Assembly: GCA_029249445.1 (NCBI GenBank)
Contig: JAQWHI010000019.1
Span: forward strand, 62,001-126,000
Reading direction: 5' to 3'
DNA: 64,000 bases
Source: Crocinitomicaceae bacterium
GTDB taxonomy: Bacteria > Bacteroidota > Bacteroidia > Flavobacteriales_D > Crocinitomicaceae
The stretch's first letter is position 1. Each line of letters opens with the position of its first letter. Below the pieces are notes generated by a model that saw nothing but the letters and a program-made list of their open reading frames with translations, did not search any database and was not told the origin of the DNA. The position numbers were made by a program, and so were the translations under genes. Of the stretch, positions 34,329-42,959 are shown piece by piece.

Positions 34329-36989
34329 CTAATAATATTCTTTGTAAAATAGTTCGTAGTCTTCTTTGTTTTGCTTTGTCAAAAGAACCCTCAAATTATC
34401 TTTCGTAATCATTACGATTTGAGCGTTTCGCATTTCAAGCAAATGTTTTTTGGTTGTTTTGTACGCTCGAATGTAATTTGACGCAGCCATTTCATCGCTA
34501 AAGTTACTGATTAAAAGAATGCCTTGGTCTTTTCCGTAGATCTTTGAGACAACTTTCAGTTTTTCACGGCTAAAATATTCTCGGTTAAAATTAGAAACTC
34601 GCGTTTTTGCACTCGTCACACTCGTTTTCTCACCAAGAAAAACAACAATTGTCATTTTCACTTGATCGTTATAAACAAACGGATATTTATTCGAAAAATC
34701 TGCAGGTATATTTTCAGAATATCCATTTTGGATTATATCTATCATTTCTTTTGCTCGAGGGACCTCATCTGCCTCAGGATATTCTGCAATCAATTGCTCT
34801 AAAACAGGTAATAATCTCGATTTATTGTTCTCCGTTTGCCCAAGACACATGGCCTTTAAAAGCATATATTTTGAGCGATAAATATTTTCTTTTTCATTTT
34901 CAATAACATCATTTGCTTTCAGAATCACAGGATAATAAAGTCCCCGAGAGTAGCGATTCAGAAACTTTACATAATCCTTTACGGCCAATGCATCACGCTC
35001 CTTCTTTTTCACGAAATAATCAGAATCTCTCAAGAAATTGGCGTAATCACTATTGGGATAATTGTTCATGATATACTCTTTTTGCTCATTCGCAACAGCA
35101 CTGTTTGAGTTCTCTGCAAGTTTGTAGAGTTGAAAGGCACTCATCAAATCATGTGGATCACTTTTCAAATCTTTACTCAATGCTGCTAAAAATTGATCTT
35201 CCGCCATTTGTGGCTCACTCAACTGCTCCTTATAGATTATACCCGCCGCGTAATACCCCTCCATCAAACGTTCATTTGAAAGCGCAAGCATTGAATCCGT
35301 TAGTGGAACAAATGTCATAAGATGCGCAACTGTAAGCGTATCTTCAGGCTCTTGGCGCAACGAATCGGATAAAGTCGCATCTTCAATACTAGTAAATGTC
35401 GCATCAGGGATTTTTCCTGACCGTCTCCAATCATCTTCATTTTCTCGCTGACCCCACAGACGTTTAAAATCTTCAAGCCCTTCCGTGCGAGATTTATCAT
35501 TGTTCCAATACCACTTAGAGCCGTTCCCAGTATTTGAAGCAAGCAATTGATTTTTTTGAAGTTCTCTCAAACGTTCAGCCTCCCTCTTTTTACGAGCGGC
35601 TTCTTCCTCTTTTATTTGCTTAATAACATCTTTTAAAAACTTTACTCTCGACTTCTCGTCCATTGACGCTATTCGCTGAAGACTGTCCTCTTTTTGAGAT
35701 GTTTCAACCGCACGCACAAGCGCCGCTAAGTTGTTTGCTTTATTTCGGATTGTTTCTGCATTTGGATATGCGTCCGTAATTACTTGAGCACAAGAGTCGT
35801 AATATTTCTGTGCGGGAACATAATTTCGTTTTAAAAAACTCAGATCTGCTAACCGTTCATAGGCCATCCCTTTCTGGCGCGTATTTGTTGTTGAGTAAAA
35901 AGCACTTTGATGCAGAAAATAAATAGCTTCTCTTTCGTCGTTTTCATTGAATTCAACCTCAGCCATCGCATAGTATATTTGATCTTTGTACTCGGCATTC
36001 TTGGCATCCTTAAGCATTTTGTTTAATTCCTTCTTGACCTTTTCTCCATTCCCTAAAAAAGCCCGCTTGAGTCTTGCATTGAAGCTCATTTCATACCTTG
36101 CTTTACCTGCAATTACTTTTGAATAATGAAACTTTGACTTCTCATAATTGGATACCTCCTGATACAATTGACCCAATATGAAATGAACACGACCTTTGTC
36201 ATCCCCCATGCGCGCCTGTTCTATTGATTGCTCGAGATAATTAATTGCATCAATGGTTTCTCCTTTCAGCAATGCGAGATCAGCTTTGGTCTTTTCAAGT
36301 TCGAACCGAATGTGCTTCGGAAATTTGGCAATTTCATCCTTCTTACTTTTCTTTTTTCTAGGTTTTTTTAAGTTGAATGATGGACGAAATCCTTTCTTCT
36401 TTTCATTGCGCAATTCCTCTTCTTCAATGGCGCGGTCTAAGTTGTCTAAATGTAACTTGGCCTCAGTCAATTTGCCCTGCGCAATGTTCGTTTTTGCCAT
36501 CCAAAGTTGCCCGACAAATAAAGAGGGATCATTTTTATAAAATTTACGAACATATTCGAAGCTTTTCATTGCCCCTTCGTAATCGCGTCGGTAAAAAGAA
36601 GCGATTCCAATTATTGTCCAGTTTTCATCAATCCATCGGTTGTGCTCTTCTTTCTTTTTGGCTGGACGGTCGTTACTAGGCATACTGTGATTACGAATCA
36701 CTTTTTTACATTTCGCGATTGCTGTATCTATCGCTGGGTAGATACTAACGACTTCAGAATCTCCGGGCACAGGGTCAATTGGAAGCCGCATGTAGTAATC
36801 TTCTAATCTTGAACCTTGATAACTTGACATTGCATTGTCAATCAACTCATTTGCGTTGTAGTAGCCATTGTAGTGCGCAGTAAGACTGTGAAAGTTTCGA
36901 TTAATAAACGTGTTTTTTTCTGTCGAACACGAGAAAACAATCATTACAATCAATGATCCAACTGCTACTATCTTTATACTTTTAAACAT
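34329..36989 (-). CDS. sprE: T9SS accessory TPR lipoprotein SprE/PorW
   Basis: 886 residues. A hydrophobic leader ending VFSCS places the lipidated cysteine at Cys21. Then FINRNFHSLTAHYNGYYNANELI, the family N-terminus, and many TPR-type helical repeats (about 130-460 and 570-760), a Lys/Glu-rich coiled part near 455-485 and a C-terminal domain (KYPFVYNDQVKMTIVVFLG). SprE/PorW is a periplasmic or outer-membrane-associated component needed for type IX secretion and gliding in Flavobacterium and Porphyromonas. The location just upstream of the atp genes matches the gene order I recall from Flavobacteriia. Several T9SS cargos are encoded in this window. Confidence 0.9.
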   Translation of the reverse strand: MFKSIKIVAVGSLIVMIVFSCSTEKNTFINRNFHSLTAHYNGYYNANELIDNAMSSYQGSRLEDYYMRLPIDPVPGDSEVVSIYPAIDTAIAKCKKVIRNHSMPSNDRPAKKKEEHNRWIDENWTIIGIASFYRRDYEGAMKSFEYVRKFYKNDPSLFVGQLWMAKTNIAQGKLTEAKLHLDNLDRAIEEEELRNEKKKGFRPSFNLKKPRKKKSKKDEIAKFPKHIRFELEKTKADLALLKGETIDAINYLEQSIEQARMGDDKGRVHFILGQLYQEVSNYEKSKFHYSKVIAGKARYEMSFNARLKRAFLGNGEKVKKELNKMLKDAKNAEYKDQIYYAMAEVEFNENDEREAIYFLHQSAFYSTTNTRQKGMAYERLADLSFLKRNYVPAQKYYDSCAQVITDAYPNAETIRNKANNLAALVRAVETSQKEDSLQRIASMDEKSRVKFLKDVIKQIKEEEAARKKREAERLRELQKNQLLASNTGNGSKWYWNNDKSRTEGLEDFKRLWGQRENEDDWRRSGKIPDATFTSIEDATLSDSLRQEPEDTLTVAHLMTFVPLTDSMLALSNERLMEGYYAAGIIYKEQLSEPQMAEDQFLAALSKDLKSDPHDLMSAFQLYKLAENSNSAVANEQKEYIMNNYPNSDYANFLRDSDYFVKKKERDALAVKDYVKFLNRYSRGLYYPVILKANDVIENEKENIYRSKYMLLKAMCLGQTENNKSRLLPVLEQLIAEYPEADEVPRAKEMIDIIQNGYSENIPADFSNKYPFVYNDQVKMTIVVFLGEKTSVTSAKTRVSNFNREYFSREKLKVVSKIYGKDQGILLISNFSDEMAASNYIRAYKTTKKHLLEMRNAQIVMITKDNLRVLLTKQNKEDYELFYKEYY

Positions 36990-37063
36990 TTCCCGTTGTG
37001 AATTTCATTCTTCTTCAGAAGAACTCCTAAAAATCGATTTTATTATACCGTACTTCTTTATTC

Positions 37064-37774
37064 TTACGCAATATTCGTGAAGACTTGCTGAATATCATCA
37101 TCATCTTCGATTTTATCCAACATTTTCTCAATATCAATCAATTGTTCTTCCGTGAATTCAACCGGCGATGTCGGGATACGCTGTAGGTTCGATTTTGTAA
37201 CATCAATATTCATTGCTTCCAATCCTGCCGATAGTGAACCAAATGCCGTGTATTCTCCATATACATATATCTTCCCTTCTGATTCCTCAATTTCTTCAAG
37301 TCCAGCATCAATCAATTCAAGTTCCAACTCCTCCAGATCAACTTCATCTAACGCATCAAACTCAAAAACTGATTTTCGGTTGAACATAAATTCTAGAGAC
37401 CCGTTAGCAACAACACTCCCACCCGCTTTGTTGAAGTAGGACTTCACATTCGCTACTGTACGCGTTGGATTGTCTGTCGCACATTCAACAAAAACCAATA
37501 CGCCATGTGGGCCTTTCCCTTCGTAATTCATCTCAGAATAAGCTTCAGCATCTTTTGATGTTGCACGTTTAATCGCAGCTTCTATGTTGTCTTTCGGCAT
37601 ATTTTGCCCCTTGGCATTCTTAATTGCCGTGCGTAATGTCGCATTCATATCAGGATCTGAGCCGCCTTCCTTTGCTGCCATTGTTATGGCCTTTCCTAGC
37701 TTTGGGAACAACTTGGACATTTTATCCCAACGCTTTTCTTTTGCTGCTCTTCGATATTCAAATGCTCTACCCAT
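37064..37774 (-). CDS. YebC/PmpR family transcription or translation regulator
   Basis: 236 residues from the ATG at 37774 ([19 protein letters not shown]), the usual family start. The frame is open up to 37819, but an exact -7 box sits at 37793, inside that extension. The conserved segment AIKRATSKD and [25 protein letters not shown] are present. Family members bind DNA or act on stalled ribosomes at proline-rich sequences; which role applies here is not visible. It lies 74 bp upstream of sprE. Confidence 0.95.
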   Translation of the reverse strand: MGRAFEYRRAAKEKRWDKMSKLFPKLGKAITMAAKEGGSDPDMNATLRTAIKNAKGQNMPKDNIEAAIKRATSKDAEAYSEMNYEGKGPHGVLVFVECATDNPTRTVANVKSYFNKAGGSVVANGSLEFMFNRKSVFEFDALDEVDLEELELELIDAGLEEIEESEGKIYVYGEYTAFGSLSAGLEAMNIDVTKSNLQRIPTSPVEFTEEQLIDIEKMLDKIEDDDDIQQVFTNIA

Positions 37775-37792
37775 GTTAACGATTGTTTGAGG

Positions 37793-37800
37793 CAAAATTA
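37793..37800 (-). promoter_or_regulatory. -7 box for yebC
   Basis: TAATTTTG on the minus strand, exact TAnnTTTG, 18 bp before the ATG. A TTG 16 bp further upstream is closer than usual. Confidence 0.5.
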
Positions 37801-38104
37801 AAAAATTCAGAGTGACCAAGCGAATTTGAAGATTTGAAATTGTAACAAATTCGAAGACGATAAGATTTTAATCATGACAATCCTGATAAAAAACAACAAA
37901 ATTGAAATGAAATGACGTTCTTTTCAAGAAAAAGAGACCAAAATTAAACTCATTTTGGAATCCAAACCTCGCCAAAATTCCTTTCAGAAATTTAACAGCT
38001 CGAGCACGAGCGGAGCAAAACGCATAAAGAGCTCATGATAAACGAAATAACAAAAGCAGAGATAATTTAACATTATTGGATTTTTAAAGTTTTTTATTTA
38101 ACAC
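37801..38104. other. Gene-free interval between yebC and the saccharopine dehydrogenase-like gene
   Basis: About 300 bp with stop codons in all frames. It is AT-rich except for a GC-rich patch at 37997-38034 with the imperfect inverted repeat GCTCGAGCACGAGC and a second GAGCTC copy. No terminator, tRNA or coding sequence is seen. The right end holds the promoter of the next gene. Confidence 0.6.
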
Positions 38105-38135
38105 TTTGAAACGGAAAATTCATTACATACATTTG
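38105..38135 (+). promoter_or_regulatory. Strong Bacteroidota-type promoter
   Basis: TTTG at 38105-38108, a 19-bp spacer and TACATTTG at 38128-38135, both exact, 16 bp before the ATG at 38152. Confidence 0.7.
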
Positions 38136-38151
38136 ACTTATACTCTTTGCT

Positions 38152-39492
38152 ATGAAAAACATTCTTGTTCTCGGTGCTGGCTTGTCTGCATCTTCACTTA
38201 TTCGATATCTATTAGAAAACTCAACCGAATACAACTGGAAAGTTCGAATTGTAGATCAAAATATTGAGACCGTAAAAGCAAAGATTAAAGGTCATGCCAA
38301 CGGAATAGCATTGTCTTTTGACGCATTAAACCCCGATGAACGCAGACCAGAAATTGAACAGTCCGATTTGGTCATTTCAATGCTTCCTGCTCGATTTCAC
38401 ATTGGTGTAGCACAAGATTGTATCTCGCTAAAAACAAACTTGATTACACCCTCCTACATCTCAGACGAAATGCGCGCATTAAATACTAAAGCAAAGGACG
38501 CTGGAATTGTCATTATGAACGAAATTGGCGTTGACCCTGGGATTGATCACATGAGCGCCATGAAAATTATTAACGAAATCAAAGAGCGTGGAGGCCAACT
38601 GACGAGCTTTAAATCATTCACTGGTGGATTGATTGCTCCGGAGAGTGACGACAACCCGTGGAATTATAAATTTACTTGGAATCCAAGAAACGTCATTTTG
38701 GCGGGTCAAGGTGGAGCAGCAAGTTTCCTGCGAAATGGACGTCATAAATACATCCCCTACAACCGTCTTTTTGGACGCTTGGATCACATGAGTGTGGATG
38801 GATATGGTGATTTTGTTGGATATGCAAATCGTGATTCTTTGTCTTACCGTGAAACATACGGAATTCAGGATATTCCAACCCTATTTAGAGGTACACTAAG
38901 ACGACCAGGATATTGCAAAGCATGGGATGTATTCATAGAGCTCGGAATGACAGACGACAGCTATCAAATGGCAAATACTGCCAATTTAACACCTCGAACT
39001 TTTCTCAACTCCTTTCTTCCTTACAATGCAAACGTATCAGTAGAAGAAAAATTCAAAGTGTTCTTGCGGGAAGACCGAATCGACACCTATGATCGTTTTG
39101 AATGGCTTGGCTTGTTTCAGGACGAGCCAATTATTGGGGTTGAAAATGCAAGTCCAGCTCAGGTGCTTCAGAAAATACTTGTGAATAAGCTTTCATTGAA
39201 AGATGGAGACAAGGACATGCTGGTTATGATTCACGAATTTAAATATGAGCTGAACGGTTCAAAAAATCAAATCACCTCATCGATGGTTAATATTGGAGAA
39301 GATCAAGTCTTTACCTCAATGTCAAATACAGTTGGGCTGCCGGTGGCAATCTGTGCCAAAATGATTCTTTTAGGCGAATTAAAAAGCAAAGGTGTAACGC
39401 TACCAGTTCAAAAGGAAGTCTACACACCAATTTTAAAGGAATTGGAGTCCTATGACATTCGGTTCCTCGAAAAGGAAATTAAACTTGGATAA
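38152..39492 (+). CDS. Saccharopine dehydrogenase family protein
   Basis: 446 residues. An N-terminal Rossmann fold (ILVLGAGLSASSLIRYLLE, 4-22) and the saccharopine reductase C-terminal domain with NEIGVDPGIDHMSAM and WNPRNVILAGQGGAAS. It probably oxidises saccharopine to glutamate and 2-aminoadipate semialdehyde (lysine catabolism), using NAD(P); the companion lysine-ketoglutarate reductase is not in the window. A clear promoter precedes it and metG follows on the same strand with its own -7 box. Confidence 0.88.
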   Translation: MKNILVLGAGLSASSLIRYLLENSTEYNWKVRIVDQNIETVKAKIKGHANGIALSFDALNPDERRPEIEQSDLVISMLPARFHIGVAQDCISLKTNLITPSYISDEMRALNTKAKDAGIVIMNEIGVDPGIDHMSAMKIINEIKERGGQLTSFKSFTGGLIAPESDDNPWNYKFTWNPRNVILAGQGGAASFLRNGRHKYIPYNRLFGRLDHMSVDGYGDFVGYANRDSLSYRETYGIQDIPTLFRGTLRRPGYCKAWDVFIELGMTDDSYQMANTANLTPRTFLNSFLPYNANVSVEEKFKVFLREDRIDTYDRFEWLGLFQDEPIIGVENASPAQVLQKILVNKLSLKDGDKDMLVMIHEFKYELNGSKNQITSSMVNIGEDQVFTSMSNTVGLPVAICAKMILLGELKSKGVTLPVQKEVYTPILKELESYDIRFLEKEIKLG

Positions 39493-39572
39493 AACTGCTG
39501 TTTTCACACCTGATTGAATCGCTTCAATCGTTATAGAGTCCAACAACGGATGTAAAATCCAACTTGGATTGC

Positions 39573-39580
39573 TATCTTTG
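39573..39580 (+). promoter_or_regulatory. -7 box for metG
   Basis: TATCTTTG, exact TAnnTTTG, 23 bp before the metG ATG; no -33 TTG at the usual distance. Confidence 0.45.
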
Positions 39581-39603
39581 AGGTCTAATTCTATCATTTC
39601 AGA

Positions 39604-41664
39604 ATGCAAAAAAATAAATACACCGTTACCGCGGCACTCCCATACGCAAACGGCCCCCTTCATTTAGGACATATAGCCGGCGTTTATTTACCTTCAGATA
39701 TTTTTACTCGATTTCTACGCATGAACAATCATGACGTTACTTTCATTTGCGGAAGCGACGAGCATGGAGCAGCAATTACGCTGCGCGCCAAAAAAGAAGG
39801 AACAACACCAAAGGAAATCGTTGACAAGTACAATAAAATCATTGGACAAGCTTTCAATGACTTCGATATCTCTTTTGATATCTTTCATCGGACCTCAGCG
39901 CAAATACATCATGAAACAGCTCAGGATTTCTTTAAGGTACTTGAAGAAAAGGACCATTTCACCAAAGAAACAAGCCAACAATATTATGACGAAGAGTTCC
40001 ATCAGTTTTTAGCAGATCGCTACATCTCTGGCACATGCCCAAATTGTGGAAACGAAGAAGCTTATGGAGATCAATGTGAAAAATGCGGCTCAGCGCTGAG
40101 CCCAACAGATTTGATCAATCCAAAGTCGACTCTAAGCGGGAAAACACCCATAATGAGGGAAACATCTCATTGGTATTTGCCAATGCAGCGACATGAAGAG
40201 TGGTTAAAAGATTGGATTAAAGAGGGCGAACTTGGCGGCGTTCAACAGCACGATGCTTCAAAATGGAGGAACCAAGTGATTGGACAATGCATGTCTTGGA
40301 TAGATAATGGTTTGCGACCAAGAGCAATGACACGTGACCTCGATTGGGGAATCAAAGTCCCTGTAAAAGGAGGAGATGGAAAAGTACTGTACGTCTGGAT
40401 GGATGCTCCAATTGGTTACATTTCTGCAACAAAACAATGGGCTATAGACAACAATAAAAATTGGGAAGATTATTGGACAGGCGACCGCAAACTGGTCCAC
40501 TTTATTGGCAAAGACAACATTGTTTTCCACGCAATTATATTTCCAATTTTACTGAAGTCATATGAAGGACTCATCCTCCCGGATAATGTTCCAGCATACG
40601 AGTTCTTAAATCTTGAGGGAGACAAATTCTCTACATCCAAAAATTGGGCCGTCTGGTTGCATGAATACTTGGAGTCATATCCAGAGAAAGTTGATGAATT
40701 AAAATACGTTCTAACAGCGATTGCACCAGAAACGAAAGACAGTGAATTTACCTGGAAAGAATATCAAACGCGCATCAATAGTGAGTTGGCTGATATCCTC
40801 GGCAATTTTGTGAATCGGGCATTGGTTCTTACACAAAAATACTACGATGGGGCTGTACCTGAGGTGGGTGAATTTTCAGATTACGATCAGGAAGTACTTG
40901 CAGAAATGGCTGCCATTCCAGATAGAATTTCAAAACTTATATACGCCTATAAATTGCGAGAGGCTCAGTCCGAAGCTATGAATTTGGCGCGACTTGGAAA
41001 CAAGTACCTGGCCGATATGGAACCTTGGAAATTAATAAAAGACGAGAAAAATACGAAACGTGTCCAGACCATAATGAATATCGCACTGCAAATTACAGCA
41101 AACTTGAGCATTGTTTTGCAGCCCTTCTTGCCTGCAACTGCTTCTAAAATCTCGACCTTCTTGAATTACTCAAACGACCAATGGAGTGCTGCAGGTCAAC
41201 ACAACTTATTAAGCGCGGGTCAACCAACGGCAAAGCCATCTATTTTGTTCCAAAAAATTGAAGATACAATGGTTGAAAAAGAAATCGAAAAACTGAATGC
41301 ATCAAAAACGAATGTGCCGCAATTTGAACCGCAAAAGGAAGAAGCGTCATTTGATGATTTTACGAAAATGGACATCCGAGTGGGTACTATCTTGGAGGCG
41401 GAAAAAATAAAGAAAGCAGATAAGTTATTAAAGCTTTTGGTTGATACGGGATTGGACAAACGAACAATCGTCTCAGGGATTGCAAAGTACTATACTCCAC
41501 AGGAGGTCATTGGTAAAAAAGTAACCGTTTTGCTGAATTTAGCACCACGGAAGATTCGAGGTGTGGAATCTCAAGGAATGATATTAATGGCTGAAAATGA
41601 CAAAGGTGAGTTGAGTTTTGTAGTTCCAGAAAAAGAATTTCATCCTGGTGCCGATATTCGATAA
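39604..41664 (+). CDS. metG: Methionine-tRNA ligase
   Basis: 686 residues. The HIGH motif is His20-LG-His23 (HLGH), the KMSKS loop is KFSTSK (341-346), and a zinc knuckle appears as CPNCGNEEAYGDQCEKCG (two CxxC pairs). The C-terminal 110 residues (FTKMDIRVGTILEAEKI ...) are the OB-fold tRNA-binding domain that makes the enzyme a dimer. It charges tRNA-Met in the cytoplasm. A 117-residue unknown gene follows after 22 bp. Confidence 0.98.
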   Translation: MQKNKYTVTAALPYANGPLHLGHIAGVYLPSDIFTRFLRMNNHDVTFICGSDEHGAAITLRAKKEGTTPKEIVDKYNKIIGQAFNDFDISFDIFHRTSAQIHHETAQDFFKVLEEKDHFTKETSQQYYDEEFHQFLADRYISGTCPNCGNEEAYGDQCEKCGSALSPTDLINPKSTLSGKTPIMRETSHWYLPMQRHEEWLKDWIKEGELGGVQQHDASKWRNQVIGQCMSWIDNGLRPRAMTRDLDWGIKVPVKGGDGKVLYVWMDAPIGYISATKQWAIDNNKNWEDYWTGDRKLVHFIGKDNIVFHAIIFPILLKSYEGLILPDNVPAYEFLNLEGDKFSTSKNWAVWLHEYLESYPEKVDELKYVLTAIAPETKDSEFTWKEYQTRINSELADILGNFVNRALVLTQKYYDGAVPEVGEFSDYDQEVLAEMAAIPDRISKLIYAYKLREAQSEAMNLARLGNKYLADMEPWKLIKDEKNTKRVQTIMNIALQITANLSIVLQPFLPATASKISTFLNYSNDQWSAAGQHNLLSAGQPTAKPSILFQKIEDTMVEKEIEKLNASKTNVPQFEPQKEEASFDDFTKMDIRVGTILEAEKIKKADKLLKLLVDTGLDKRTIVSGIAKYYTPQEVIGKKVTVLLNLAPRKIRGVESQGMILMAENDKGELSFVVPEKEFHPGADIR

Positions 41665-41686
41665 TTTAATCCGCTGTGAGTAACGT

Positions 41687-42040
41687 ATGAAATCGTACCT
41701 CGAAAAATCTATTTTATCCGTCCAGTTTCAATCTCCTGGCTTTGTTCTCAAAACACAGTGTCAAATAGCAAAAGACTTCATGCAAAGTGGAATTCATTTT
41801 GAGGAGATTTTCACAAATGAAGCGCTCTCATTGAATGAAATTATCCAACACATCTCGCAAAAGCTTGAAGAAATACTCAAAAGAGGGGAAGTTGCAACAC
41901 TTCAATTGCTCTATCAAATAGACATTCCACAGAATGACTTTTTAGCACTTACAACAAGTACCAATTTCATCCCAAAAATGTGCGAGTTAATTGTCCGAAG
42001 AACAGCCTATAAAGTGTACTTGAGAAATATGTTTTCTTAG
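41687..42040 (+). CDS. Uncharacterised small protein downstream of metG
   Basis: 117 residues, no signal peptide or membrane segment, helix-rich with many Glu, Lys and Gln. No recognised motif. The 22-bp spacing to metG suggests co-transcription. It ends before a long inverted repeat shared with the convergent T9SS gene. Composition and codon use match neighbours, so it is probably real. Confidence 0.6.
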   Translation: MKSYLEKSILSVQFQSPGFVLKTQCQIAKDFMQSGIHFEEIFTNEALSLNEIIQHISQKLEEILKRGEVATLQLLYQIDIPQNDFLALTTSTNFIPKMCELIVRRTAYKVYLRNMFS

Positions 42041-42055
42041 AAAACTAAGCGGATT

Positions 42056-42091
42056 TTAGAATCGAACTTAGTTACCTAAATTCGATTCTAA
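42056..42091. terminator. Long hairpin between convergent genes
   Basis: TTAGAATCGAA / TTCGATTCTAA (11 bp) with an inner TTAG / CTAA stem (4 bp) and a C-A mismatch between them. It lies between the ends of two convergent genes, so it can serve both as a transcription stop, although no strong T-run follows on either strand. Confidence 0.5.
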
Positions 42092-42101
42092 TAATGTCCC
42101 G

Positions 42102-42746
42102 TTATAGCTTTACAATGGTTTTTAATGTGCTAAATTGAGTTGGCGTCTCAACCTTTAAAAAATAGGTTCCCGCTTCAATTGAACCTAAATCCAATTCGAG
42201 AACATTTTCTCCTTCGAGAACCTGATGGGATGATACCGAGATCAATTCTCCAGAAACACTATAAATACTCAGTTCAGCATTTTCTGAATTGACCGCGTTA
42301 AATGCAACGTGCAGTTTATCTGTTAATGGATTTGGTGCAACAAACAATTCCAAAGCATGAGGAGTTTCCTCTACAGAATTAGATGAACACTGCGTAATTA
42401 CATCCTGAACCCAAGTTCTCATTTCTTGCAATGAACTCACACTAACCAAATTACACTTAATTTCTTTATCGCTCGGACAAATAACACTAACTGTTGGGTA
42501 TCCAGTACCATACTCTGATGGCAAAGAATTAGTACCATTAATTATGTTGTAAGATACGCCTGCAGTCCAATCACCGTATGTGTTTGGCCCTATACCATTG
42601 AGCGCATCCAATGTTGTACTGGGGTCATCTTCGTAGGCTATAATTACAACTTCATTCGTTCCATTTGGTCCGAACTCGGTGTTCAAATCTTCTAAATAAT
42701 GTTGAGAGTGAAACGACCAACATGGTGAACACCACGTGGTAAACAT
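42102..42746 (-). CDS. T9SS-sorted thioredoxin-like protein, 5' end apparently missing
   Basis: 214 residues from ATG 42746. It opens directly inside a thioredoxin fold (MFTTWCSPCW, redox pair Cys6/Cys9), which in full-length relatives is preceded by a signal peptide and about 50 residues. The frame continues upstream for 14 more codons (LFGIHIRKSDLFVD), still homologous in style, until a TGA at 42789, but has no start codon there and no leader. The C-terminus is a T9SS sorting domain (ELFVAPNPLTDKLHV ... TLKTIVKL). Without a leader it cannot reach the T9SS, so this is probably a 5'-truncated pseudogene, or a frameshift or sequencing error upstream (inference). Confidence 0.65.
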   Translation of the reverse strand: MFTTWCSPCWSFHSQHYLEDLNTEFGPNGTNEVVIIAYEDDPSTTLDALNGIGPNTYGDWTAGVSYNIINGTNSLPSEYGTGYPTVSVICPSDKEIKCNLVSVSSLQEMRTWVQDVITQCSSNSVEETPHALELFVAPNPLTDKLHVAFNAVNSENAELSIYSVSGELISVSSHQVLEGENVLELDLGSIEAGTYFLKVETPTQFSTLKTIVKL

Positions 42747-42925
42747 ATCAACAAATAAATCAGACTTTCTTATATGAATTCCAAACAGTCATTATTTATA
42801 TAAAATCAACGCTTTCAGGATAATCTCAGAAGCTCAAATCAAAAGTTATAAAACTAAAGTTTAAAATTCTAACACTTTTCCTTGATTTTTCCTTGTTCGA
42901 GCTGTGTTAAGTGCATGACTTTGTC

Positions 42926-42933
42926 TAAATTTG
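42926..42933 (+). promoter_or_regulatory. -7 box for sucA
   Basis: TAAATTTG, exact TAnnTTTG, 26 bp before the sucA ATG at 42960. Confidence 0.45.
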
Positions 42934-42959
42934 GGCTTCCATAATTGTGACAAAGAAGA

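Noticed and set aside
37977-38040. Tiny minus-strand ORF (MRFAPLVLELLNF) in the yebC spacer
   Set aside because: Thirteen codons inside a GC-rich inverted-repeat patch, without a ribosome-binding site or promoter.
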